A stretch of DNA of 64,000 bases from Oryzias latipes (taxonomy: Eukaryota > Chordata > Actinopteri > Beloniformes > Adrianichthyidae). Shown one piece after another: positions 1 through 12,600 of the stretch (its first letter is position 1; each line of letters opens with the position of its first letter). The notes below the pieces were generated by a model. It had not been told where the DNA came from and searched no databases. It saw only the letters and a program-made list of their open reading frames with translations. Where the stretch lies: NCBI RefSeq assembly GCF_002234675.1, contig NC_019864.2, positions 19,160,582-19,224,581 on the forward strand, written 5' to 3'. The position numbers were made by a program, and so were the translations under genes.

Positions 1-695
1 ATAATGGACCCCAGAAACATGATTGTCATCCAGACTTTGTTTTAAGTTGATCTTTGTGAGTAGAAGCACTTACTCATACTCACGTTACTGCACATGAAAG
101 AGTGGACATGGCCACGTTTTAATTTTTTTCTGCTTCACACATACTGATAATCTGTTCCCTAGAAAAGAAAGGAACCAAAATGTCACTGTACTTTTTTTCT
201 TCACATTATGCAGGCATGAAAAAAAAAATGTAATTAGCTGCACAGAAATAATTCCTCACAATGCACAACCTAAAGAACAACCGAAATGATGAAACACATG
301 AAAATTGTTGCCCTGATGAAAACTGTGCACAACTGTGTCCTTCAGTTTTTAGCATTGTGTCCCTTTTAGCAGATTTTTCTGTCACTGTTTTTCAGTTTCA
401 TGGTCCACACTCTCAGAAGCATTTGTCAGACACTGACATTTAAAAGTGAAAGTTAAAATCTAGGAAATGAGGGAGGAAAACACCAGTTATTGGATGACAT
501 CTTGGAAACGAGAGACAAAAGTCTTTCAAAGTGGCATCAGAGCTGCACCATGACAACGTTTTTTTTTTTTAAACTCTATCTCAAATCGTGTGTCCAAAAT
601 GTTCTGCGCTGCTTTTATATTGAAACACATTGACTTGTGCTCTGAGTGTTGTGTTCAGGTGTGAAGATCCGGCTTGAGTCCTTGGGGCTGTCGGC
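1..695. other. iqsec3 3' UTR and downstream flank
   Basis: No other coding sequence is recognised here. On the minus strand this follows the iqsec3 stop at 696-698 and should hold its 3' UTR. A weak candidate poly(A) signal (ATTAAA on the minus strand) lies at 118-123; no AATAAA was noticed. The open frames on both strands around 581-1112 are shadows of the proline-rich last exon. Confidence 0.4.
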
Positions 696-3600
696 TCAAA
701 CAATGCTGCGGGAGCCGCTGGAGTTGCGTCGACGGATGAGAGGGATGGTATGGTGAAGGGGCATGGGTGAGTCAGGTGGACAGAACTGGTGAGGGTGGTT
801 GTAAGGGGGAGGCGGTGGCGGCAAAGGGGGTTGGGGGCCGTCTCCCTCTCTGACCCGAACAGGCGTCGACATGGCCGACTGGATGAGTTGATGAGTGGCA
901 GGGGATTGGCTAAGGAATGCCTCCATCCGCCCCCGCCCACTCTGGTCCACTACGATCACCTTGACGATCTGCTGACATTGGATAAGTGTCTCTGGGCGGA
1001 GGTCCCCAGGCTGGACAGGGCTGAGCAGAGCAGGGGGCGCAGTCAGGGCGAGGGGAGGGGGCTCAATGCTGGGGTGGCTCAGCTGATAGGTCTGCAGCCT
1101 GTTGTGAATTGACACCTAGTTTAGGAACAGTCAGAGAATGCATGAAGAGTTACCAGCCTGAACGCAGCCTCTACGCAGCCCTCTGGTGAGTTACGCACAA
1201 GGGCATGCAGGCATGCGGGTGGAACCATGCAGAGCGAGCGCATGCAAAATGCAAAACGTCTCCCTTTCACTCACATCTTCACTGACACATGACTTGCACT
1301 GTAACATACACACACCAGCCCAGGAGGGGAAAAGGCTTGTGCATCAGTAAGAGATTTGGCATAAAAATAAATATAGGAATATTTGTGTGTGTGTGGGGGG
1401 GGGGGGTGTAATACAGTAGTGCCAGAAGAGGAGGAAGGTGACACCGAGGGCTTGGTGTCTTGCTATCACACTATAGACAACCTCAAGGAAAAGAAGAGAA
1501 AATGGGCAAACAAACCAATAGGGTAAAAAAATTTGACTAAAGGAGAAAAAAAATTCTTACAGGAAGGGCTGGTTTTACAGAGAACCATCCAATCCACACA
1601 TACATACAAAATCAACATTTATGATCTGCATTTAAATCACTAAATGGTATTTTAAAGAGCTAGACGGCGTATGTTTTATTAGAAGAGGTGAGAGCCGGTC
1701 TGAACAAAAAACAAGGCTGTGGTGCTGCTACAGCAGACTCATCTCAGCTTTCTTTGCTTTGTCAGCTGTTTGTCAGGGATATGCTACAGGCAGAGCTCTT
1801 CAGAAGTAAAGTAAAAAGCCCCTATTTTTTCAGAATCAGGCCTTCATCTTATCACGCAGACTCTTTTATGGTCTTTAGCAACGCTTCTTGTCTCATTCTT
1901 GCTGGGAAGGTCTCTGAAATTTAAGGCCTACTGAGATTTCTTTGTGCAGTTTTACACCAGTTGTGGTGTCCACACATCTTTATGTTATCGATAGAACTAC
2001 TCACTATACAGAACTCTGGACAAGACTTTTAAAGCTAAAAAAAAAAAAATTCCTTAAAATTATTAACTTGTGGCCAAGAATTTGTATTTTGCATGCTCAA
2101 ATTGGTATATTTAGTCCAAAATTTAATATTATGCATGCTCAGTTTAGGATATTTAGGCCACAATTTAATATTTTTTGTGCACAAATTTGCATTTTGTGCA
2201 GAGCAAAAACAAATTATTCACTCAAATATATAACTTGTGCCAAAAATGTATATTTTGTGCACTCAAATTAGAATATTGAGGCCATAATTTAGTGTTTCGT
2301 TTTCACAAAGTAGCTTTTAATTTGCAAACAAATTACTGTTTTGTGAGCACAAATTAGCATTTTTGGGCTCAAATTTGTATTTTGTGAGAACAAATTTGCA
2401 TTTTGTGGGAACAAATTTGTATTTTGTGGGAACAAATTTGTATTTTTTGTGCACACAAATTTGTGTGCCCAAAACAGTAACTTGTGCCAACAAAATGCTA
2501 AAGAAAAAAATGCTGATTTGTGGCTAGAAATGCTTAATTTGAGGGAACAATATTTTTAATGTCATGTCTAGGGCTCCGTGACATACAGCCTGGTTTCCTT
2601 AATATCTTGTCAGATTTTTGTTTGTTTGTTGTTCACGTGTTCTCTTCTGCTGCATGATCTTCATCTCTGCTCAGATACTCCTCTCACTACTCACTATGTC
2701 ACATATGCTCACATACTAAACTACACACACGTAGCTGGAGGCGAGGCGCAGATACCTACCTGAGGCAGACGAGAGCAGCTCAGGCACTCACCTCTACTGT
2801 GTTGTTGTTGCTGGTTTTATCGTACGGATCCTGCTGGCCTGTGGGGAGAGACAGGTCTATTTGTGAGGCAGCAGACACATACACACCCAGAGAGCCTGAA
2901 ACAGGCTCTCATCCATAGCGCTGACATTTAGTAAGGATATTCTATATTATGATGCACAAGCAAAACCAGCACCTGAGGGGGAGCTGTGTATAGTGTGCAT
3001 GTCCATTTGACCACCATTTGTGTGTAAGCTGTGTGGCTGGATGCCTTGTTGCCTCTCCAATTCCCCTGAAACAAAAGACGAAAAATATTTAATAGATGCA
3101 GCTTTTTTTTTGTCGTTGCTATTGCATTTTGCAAGTGTAGAGTATTTCCTTACACTGTATGTGTATCTGCTCCATCTCATTGACTTCCGAAATGGCTTCT
3201 CTGAGCTCTTCTGCAAACCTTCTGAGCTCTTCTCCACTTGGAGAGCAGAAACTCACCAGCTGCTTCTTCTCTGAGGTAAATGGGCTCATCATGGTGATAC
3301 CATGGGCATAGTCTGATGAAAAACCCAAGGAGCAGAAAGAAGAAAGTGTTTTCACTATATCTTTGATTCCTGAGTAAATTATGCATGCTGTGGATCCTTT
3401 TAAAATGCATCAGCTCTGTTGCTATCTCATACAAGACTACAGTTAAGCTTGCACAAACTCTTGTTACTACACTGATGGTCAAATCTTTTCAGGGGTAATA
3501 TGTCTTTAATCTGAAAAAATACTTATGAAACTTCCAAGTGTTAGACACTTTTCAATGTGATTTTTGAGTTTTTCTTGAAAATGAAGAAATTTGTATAATT

Positions 3601-6600
3601 CTGTTTACATTTCTTTTACTGTGGGGGTGAATTTACTTGGTAACCTGGGCTGATATTAAATGCAGTGGTGTTTAACCTTAACCCCTTCATATCTCTCTTT
3701 ATTCATAATTATATGAAACAAATATTCTTCTTTGTTTTTTCCATTCAAGTTGATGCTAAATTAAGTGATTGAAGGGGTTAAAAACTTCACTTTAAATGGT
3801 CAAACCTTTCTGAAGGTGTTTTTATTTGTTCCCTAGTAAATTCTGGTACCATAGACCAGGGGTCTGCAACCTGAGGCTCTGGAGCTACATGTTGCTCTTT
3901 ATCCCCTCTATTGTGGCTCTCTGGCTGAAGAAAAGAAAAGGATTGTAGCATTTATTTAAATTTAGTTAGTTAGATTTATGGATTTATGGCTAAAATGTTA
4001 CTTTAAATGTTAGATAAATGTTGTAAAGTTGTTTTTTTTACACAGCTATTGGCATTAGCCTTGTATTTCCTCCAGAATGCATACATTTTAAATACTGAGC
4101 AAATTATTGTTAAAAGGTTTAAACTTCTTTAAGCTCTGTTTTTATTAGGATATATTTAATTAACAAATCATCCTATGCTGTAGAATAATGTTTAGTTGCT
4201 GTATACGGAGGAGAAAAGTATATGTATTTTAAGGTACTTTAAATACTTTTTCTACCGGATTCTAAACCATTTATCTTCTGCCGTTTTATCTCTTTCGGGG
4301 TAACGGGGCTGCCGGAGCCTATCCCGGCTACTTGTGGGCAAAGGCAGGGGGCCCCCTGGACAGTTTGCCAGTCTGTCCCAATCACACACCCATTGACACA
4401 ATTTAGAGTTGCCAATTAACCCTATAAAGCATGTTTTTGGACGGTGGGAGGAAGCCGGAGAGAACCCACGCATGCACGGTGAGAACATGCAAACTCCACA
4501 CAGAAAGGTCCCCCAGCCAGGACTTGAACAGGGGGCCTTCTTGCTGTGAGGCAAGAGCGCTAACCAATTCTCCACCATATTATAAACCAATTCTAAACCA
4601 AATAAGTCATATTTATGTTCAGGTTTACATTTGTAAGTAGGAAAAAGGATGATGGCCCACCAAAGTAGACCTATCAATGATAAAAGAAAATGTCTTTGTT
4701 GATTTACACTGTATAACCATTTTTATTGAAGTATATTTGCTGCAGCAGATGCAGTGATATTTTTAAAAGTGTGTGCCTTTCTCAAGAGTAAAATCCAAAT
4801 TCATAGGTTGAATAAAATGATTTTTTTTTTCAAAATAGCAAAGGTTAGGTAATAAATATCATAAATATATAAAATATATAAAATAAGGGGTTTACAGTTT
4901 TCTAAAGGGTCAAACAAGATTGTGTGGCTCCTATAAGTTCTGGTCAACAGGAAACCGGTCTGAACGTTGCAGACCCCTACCGTAGACCAATTCCTAATAT
5001 AAAAGTTTCTTTAAGGATTCCAATTTGAAATGTAAAATATATGTCAACACAGTTCATACTTTTAAAGAACATCATTAAACAAGTTCTGATGTGCCGGCTA
5101 AAAGCAACTGGTGTTTTCTGTCTTTACCATTGTTTCAATTACCGTAAATTCCGGACTACAAAGCGCACCCGATTATTAGCCGCACCCACCCATTTTCACG
5201 TGTTTAACTAATTTTATACATACACAAGCCGCGTCGGGGTACAAGCCGCATGAATTAGGCAACATTGTCAGGGGATCACTTCCTGACTCAGAGTGTAAGT
5301 GTGATTTATTAGCACACAGTGGGTGGAGTCATTTTTGCCTCAGGCTCATGTCTTAGAGTCTATCTGCATCTGCCAAACAGTATGCACCTCTATTCTGTTC
5401 ACAAGTTCCTCAGTTATGGTTTTTATTTTTATTATTTTTTTTTAACTTATTGACAATCTAGGTATCACACATAAAATTACAAACAGTAACCATATAATCA
5501 ACATTACATCCCTCAGTTATGATGAGGAAATTTACATCCCCGATCCCCCATTTCCCATGAGTCTTAGGGGCTAAAGGCGGGGCCAACGCCCGGCTCGCCA
5601 TACTGTTGTACGTGTTTAAGAATGAGCAGCAGTGCATGGAGGGGTGAACGGGTAAAGCTCTCCTTCCGCTTGTGTCGCGGCAGCGTTATGGGAGTAACAG
5701 GGCTGTTTAAAAAACACACTAGTAAAATAAAGCAGCGACGACTGAAAAGCGCGCGCCTCAGCGCGATACGCGCGCCTCCTCGCGGCGCGTGGGTCAGAAG
5801 TTTCCTTCCACAACAAACACTTGCTCCGCGGACGCCTCGAGTAAGCCCTGGCTGCAGCCTGCAGAATGGCTCGACGCCTCCGCGCTCCCGCGCGCTCCTT
5901 GTCTCCCCTTCCTATCTACTCCGACAGCTCTGGCCAGCGCAGCTACAGGGAGGAGCGCTTCGTCCCCATTGCGCCGGTGAACGGAGCAAATCGTGTCTGT
6001 GCAGAGCAATCAGACTTAATACTGTACGTTTTGTGTATGAGGGGCGGATGCGTTGTTACGTGTGGGAGCCTTCAGACTGCCATCGGCCCCGCAGCTCACA
6101 CGACACGCAGTCTCCAGCTCACACGGAGGCTGTGAGCGTTTCAATGCAAATCTCTGCTCAGTCCTTAGAAACCGTTAACACGACCACGTCAATTTGTGTT
6201 TCCAGTCGTGTCCCGACAAAATAAAGGCTGATATTATTCCCACATATTTACGTGCAGCCAGCCGAGTCACTATGACTCAGAGGTAAATGCACTCCTGAGC
6301 ATGCGCTGTTCTCTCCGTCACGCAGCTGACCGGCTTTTCCAAACCCGTTGGTGATTTTTTCACGCTGCTTTTAACGATTGCTTTTAACTTGAAAGCTTCA
6401 TCATATTGTAGCGGCGATCACGTGCACGTTGGGTCTAATGGCACCAAAGGATTCTGGGATGCGGCTGGACATGCGTGTTTCGTTTTGTTGAACCATTACT
6501 GAAGTGTCTAAGACCTGAAGTCAAGTCCATTCTGTTTGGCTGCTTAGAGGTGTGTTGAAAAACAAATGACTTGTGTTTGATGTTAGAGAATTCAAACTAT

Positions 6601-9600
6601 TCATTGTGTCCAAAAATACGTACACGGCGGCCGCCAATAAAATCCAATAATTAGCCGCGTCACTGAATAAGCCGCAGGACTGTAAGCGCAGGAAAAAAGT
6701 AGCGGCTTGTAGTCCGGAAATTACGGTAATTGTTTTATCCTACAAAATCGTCAGAATTCTACGGAACTAAAGGTATGTTCTGTAACTACTTTGACTTTTT
6801 GCGGGACTTTGAATCGTAAAATGCTTAAACATCCAATCGTACAAGCACATCTTCTCAACCGGGCGAATTTCAACATTTTTTATTAGATAAAGGAACAGCC
6901 TACAAATCCCAACTGAGATAAAGTTTTTTCAAACGTATTAAATCTTTGTAGTATGTTCAGTTATTCGACAAGATAATGACCTACTCTTGATCTGTATCAC
7001 AAGTCGTGAAACATTCAGTCCTCTTTTGAAAAACTGATGATAATGACCCAAAAAAGATGGTTAAAAACTAAATGAGGATCTTACACTCATTGCTGAAGAG
7101 GTGAAACTGCATCCCCAGCAGCCCCATAGCTTTGCAGAAGGTGTAAGAGGCTGAGCTTTTCTTTTTGGGACACATCTTCAAGATCTGGATAAACAAAACA
7201 AACAATTTTCCTCAACTGAACTGTTTTCTGCATTCTTTTGCTTATCTTTTCATTTTCATTAATGTTTAAAGACATTATGTTTATATTCTTACCAGTAACA
7301 GGTCATTAAAAAGGAAGACCTCTCTCTGGAGCTGGGACAGTTTCTGCTTGTGAGGTTTATTAGCATCAGGGACCTCGAAAAGACGACAGCAGCAAACCAA
7401 GCGTCTGTGGGGCACAGCAAGGATCTGTGAAAAAGAGGTTAACGGGATGGAGAGGATAGTTAGTGCAGTGCAGGAGTTACACTGTAGCAAGATGATGCAT
7501 CACACATGAGGAAGGAGGCTGTACTAAAAAATTCTGAAATGAGGGGAAGATGGATAAACGGTAGTGCTGAAACCAGGGAGACTTATACTGTAAAGGGATC
7601 CCTCACCGTTTTCAGGCCCAGGATGGACTGTTCCACACGGCTCACATAAGTGACATGGTCTTCATTTGAGCGCAGCTCTCTCTGCTGAATTCTTTCATAA
7701 ATGCCTGCAACCATCTCCCTGGGAATGTCTGCTCCGTCATCCACACCTGAGAAAATTCAGTGCCAGAGTGGCTGTCACATCCTTAGTCATCCTTTGTGAC
7801 AGCAACACATTCAATAATTATAAGGTTGTTCTTAATTCATGAGCGTGTACAACAAAATATAACTTGTTTTTGGGAGCGGGGTTGTGCAATTTTTCCTTTT
7901 TTTGAACGGCTATACAAACGTTTGTAGATTTACAATACTTTTTTTTGTCCATTGTGAATTTTGGTGTTTTTCTAAATTGTTTGTTGCTTTTATATTTCTT
8001 GACATTAGTTATGCTCTGGGTTCAATATTTCAAAATTTGATCACAGCTGTTTCTTTTGATTTCTCCTCAGTAAATGTTATGTAAGTCCATGTGGTTCCGT
8101 TGTTCACTGCCAGATCCTCTTGCCTTTTATCATCCATGGTTTAGGGGTTTTGGCTTGTCACAGTGAGTTTCAAATTTAGTGTTTCATCATTTTCGAGTTA
8201 GTTTATGACAACGTTTCTGTTCGCGTTTGTTATGGTAGCATTGTGCTCAGCATCTCTTTCTGTTCTGCATCAAGCCTCTGCGGATATTCTGTTTTATCTG
8301 AGGAATTGATGAGAATGCAGTATTTTGCTTCAAACTAGAAATGAGAAGCATGTCCCAATCTGAACCAGAGAGTAGGAATTAAGTCAAAATTATAAATTAT
8401 GATCCTAATCCAAAGTCAAACAATGAAAGTATTGACAAGAAAGTGCTCGTCACAAAGACAAGAATAATTACTTTTGCACAAGAACGTTAAAATCTAACCA
8501 TGGTAGTTGCAGGGTAACAAAAAACTAAACTGATATCAAAAATGAAAATCCAATATGGTATTTTAGCAGTCATAACTTGCCACTTTGCTGCAGAGTCTTA
8601 AAGAGGTACTGTAGTAATACAGAGCCATTTTTCCCAGACGGGGTGCTTATCACAGGACAATGGTGAAGTGCCATATAAAATTTGTCAGACTGATGATTAT
8701 AGCCACATGCAAATTGTATAAGCAATCAGTGAGTTAAACATTCAGAAATATGTGTCTGTTCTGGAACACCCTTCTGTGTGCAAAGGTAGACCGCCCAAGG
8801 CAGGGAGAGCAGCACCAGACTCCAGAGAACAAAATGGAGCAGCTTCAATGACAAGATGACACTGATTAAGTCAGACACAGTTTAAAAAGAAGGAGCCGGG
8901 GTGGAGGAGGGTTGTATAGCTGCTCGAGAAAGAAGCAGCCAAGGTGTGTGGGCGAGAGCCCTTTTAATAGAGTGCTCTTTATGAGAGTAACAAGCTGAAG
9001 AAATGACACAGCTGACTGATATGGGATCAGCAGATGTATTGAAATGTGACCTGAGCTCCGAATTTGACTTGACTAAAGGGGTGCCACACGGAAAAAATAG
9101 AAATGCAACATTGTTGGTTAAGGCGTATAAAGAAACAATACGGATCAAAACATGGATGCAATTTATGCACAAGTTCAAAATAGCTCTTGTGATGAATTCA
9201 ATAAATAATAAAAGAAAGTCTGCTTGTGGGAAAAATTCCACAGTGCAACAAGCCAACATCTCATAAATGTCAGTGTTACATGGCATCATCAAACAGAAAA
9301 TGTGACCAAATGCTCAGAGATGATGCACTGTGTGGTGAAGGGCATGGAGACTATTACTGAGGGTTTACGAAGGCAACATGTGTGACTGGTTTCAGACGAC
9401 ACAAATGACAGCAGGAAAAGTGATACTTCTATTTTTTTAGGAAAATGTCTTGTAAACGTTTTAATGATTCACCACATCCTATGTTTCTTCACAGGATGAT
9501 TACCCACCAAAAGAAAATTAACAAATCAGGGCAGAGTTTTCCAAATCTGATACTAACTGGTCATATTTTTTTTGTAAATTAAGTTTTTTAATAAGGTTGA

Positions 9601-12600
9601 TTGGCTATTATTTAGAACGTTTGCAGTTGTCAGATGACTAAATCAGTTAAAATTGGAGGTGCACTGATATTTAAAAAAGGAATGCTGATTAAATCAATGT
9701 ATCTTGGGATGATTTTTTTTTTGGCTTCAAAATATACATGAAACAAATCTTATTTAAGATGCAGTTATTAAATAAATATGATCAATTTGAATCATTTATT
9801 TAAAAAAAACTTGAGTTGATAAAATTAATAATTTCTTAGACCTAATTAAGTGAAAAGTGTGTGTGTGTGTTTTTTAGGAACAGAGCACAGGGTCAAATAA
9901 AAGAAATCTCTTCGTCCTCTTCAGCTTCTTTGAGTTAAGTAATCTCAGTTCAAGGTGCTGTCACTCAAAGAAAAAGTGATTGTGAAGTTAATGAGAAAGA
10001 GCAAGAATGACATTGACTTCTCCTGTCCTCCACTCATTCTTCATTGTCCTCATTATTCTTTAAGCGCTGGATTTCAACAGACGTCCTTACGATACGCAGT
10101 TGAGAGTGTTAGCCATGCGAAAGCGTGTGGTTACTATATTTAGTCAAACTCTAGGCTCAAAAAACCACTGGCCATGAAAATGAACACATCTCCTGCTTCT
10201 GTTACACAACGCAGAGGTGATGTACAGGGCCATGTTTGAGCGCGCTCACCTCTTAGATTGCGTATGAAGTCATCAAGGCCCATCTTGCGATGCGGTTTGA
10301 TGTTGGGGGAGTACATGTCGGTGTTGAGGAGGACTACAGCGAAGGCCAAAATGAAAATGGTGTCCGGGTTGTGAAACTGCTGAACGACGTCCGGATTACA
10401 CATGCAGTACCTCTGACTGTGGAGGACAGAGAGGACAGAAGAGTCATCCACATCTAGGTTTAGTATTGTTATCAGCTTTGCAGAGACATTTTAAAAATGA
10501 CAGACGTAAAATTAATTAATAAAACAGTACTGAAAATTACAATAAGAAATAATCCATGCCCAAGCACAAGATAGAAAATATGCATATAAATGGACAAAAT
10601 AAACCAAAAATGTCATAATTTAAAATGTAATGTCTTAGGTAAATGTCACAGCTTCTATGTACTTTTCTGTTATTATTACGGCTTCTAAAAACACATGCAC
10701 CTGGAATGGGCTGTTCTTAATGCTTTATTAAAAATACCTAATATAAGGAGAAAGATCAGGAGAGCATTAATAATAAAACTCTTAAATAAAATCATAGAAA
10801 ACACTGCAGTTGTCTCCGTTAAAGTCCCACTGCAATCACATCTTGATCAATTGTAAAGCGTTCCCAGGGGTCTTTTGATTGTGATTCGGCCATTTTTAGG
10901 CAAAATAAAAACAAAACCGTGTCGTTTTCTAGGACAAAGTTTGGACAAAACAGTAGCTCATCAGAAATGATGCCTCTAAGTTGTGAGTGGGACAGCTGGC
11001 GTGGAAGAAAACCTCTGCTGATATCCCATTAATCCTTTCCCTACACTCTCTCCCACTAGCTTACAACCCCTTATAACCCCAAGCGAAGATTACCGGAGCA
11101 ATGAAAATGATGAACAACCTTGGAGCTATCCAGCTGTAGATGCCAGCTCAGATGAGGAAAACAAAGACGTGTACATGGATATATTTGTCTAAAAGTGGAT
11201 GTTTTGGAACGGAGTGGAGAAGGAAGACTTCAGCCCTCCAATTTCAGTTACTGCGTCACCATTGAGATCTTTTTTAAATGCTTTTTATCTCCTCCTGATT
11301 CATCCAGATTTGACTAAAGAAATATACAAAAACACAGTTTTAATCTAATTTTTTTTTATGTGTCCTCCATCTTGAGAAAAAATTTGATAAAAATATGTTG
11401 AAAAACCAAAAACACGGTTTTCATTAGAGTGGGTCTTTAAGAAAAAACAAGTTTACAGTTACCAAAACATAAATGACACATGCAGACTTTAACCGACTTT
11501 AGAAGAATCCCACTTTCACAAAGTAAACATAGTTTTTACTTTCAGTTTATTTAGAAAAATTGTTCACCTACTAATCAGTGGCTTTATTATATGTATGTGT
11601 ATGCAGATGACATTAGTCATGCTTTCCGCGACTAAAATATTATGATAAACTTTCAAATCCCTTTAACCGTTTCAAACAATGAGCTGGGAGGCCACTAAGG
11701 GATTTAGTGATTGCAAACACAACATAAATGCTGCAGAAGCCCAGATAAGAGGAATCAGCAGAAATGTTATTATATGAAGACAAGTTGTTATCCCAGCTTA
11801 TCTTAAGGCAGTCACTCCCCCATGCAGATTTTCTCTACCTGGTTTTTAGATTTGAAAAGTCGTCACTTTATAATGACCGAAGTTGGCACAACAAAAGAAC
11901 AGCTCTTCCTTAATGCGGCTTGATCTGTTCTGGACACAGCGATTGTGCAGTTGGATTTTTAAACCCTTTCACTGCCCACAGGCTTCACTAACTCTCACTT
12001 CCACCTCCTCTTCCTCTTCCTCCATAGCTCCCACCCTTTATTGTCACTTACACTCACAAATGGGCCATTTCAGTGGTGGGAGGCTATTATCCATGCATCC
12101 AGACAGGATGTAGTTACAAAGAATGCTTCTTTGCACCAAACAGATGTGTACTTGTCAGAGAATATGCGACAGAGACCTGTATACCTGTAAAAGCCATTTG
12201 TCACGCCTAACACAAGACTTTAAACCTTCTAAGATATCAATTGACCACTTTAGCTCAGTAAATAACCTTTTTTATTAGAAAGAAATAGCACAGCCCCCCC
12301 TGACAATGCAATACGCATGCTCAAACCTGTGCAGACTAATAAAGAGAGACTAAAACAAGTTTCCACATTTGCCAGCTTGATGCAATTCTGCAGCAAATCT
12401 ACCATGGACTGAATGCAAAGCAAGCTCCACTGTCAGTGTATGAATGTGCATTATGTATGCAGAACCACGCAGAGACATGTGAGAACCTTAAACTGTAGTG
12501 GACAGACTCTCATTTTCTGCTCATGAAAGTTACATATCAAAATACGTCTTTGTATGAGAGGGGTATATTTCCATCAAGACTTCAATCAGATGAACTAAGT

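Larger units (their letters stand above)
3313..7084. other. iqsec3 intron 10, largely transposon-derived
   Basis: Apart from the two DNA transposons and the nested retroposon listed separately, the remaining sequence (3313-3848, 4988-5140, 6728-7084) is AT-rich. I see no coding, RNA or regulatory feature in it. Confidence 0.6.

Noticed and set aside
5622..6224. 200-codon open frame as a host gene
   Set aside because: It lies wholly inside an inverted-repeat transposon. The overlapping frames on both strands reflect GC-rich composition and no domain is recognisable.
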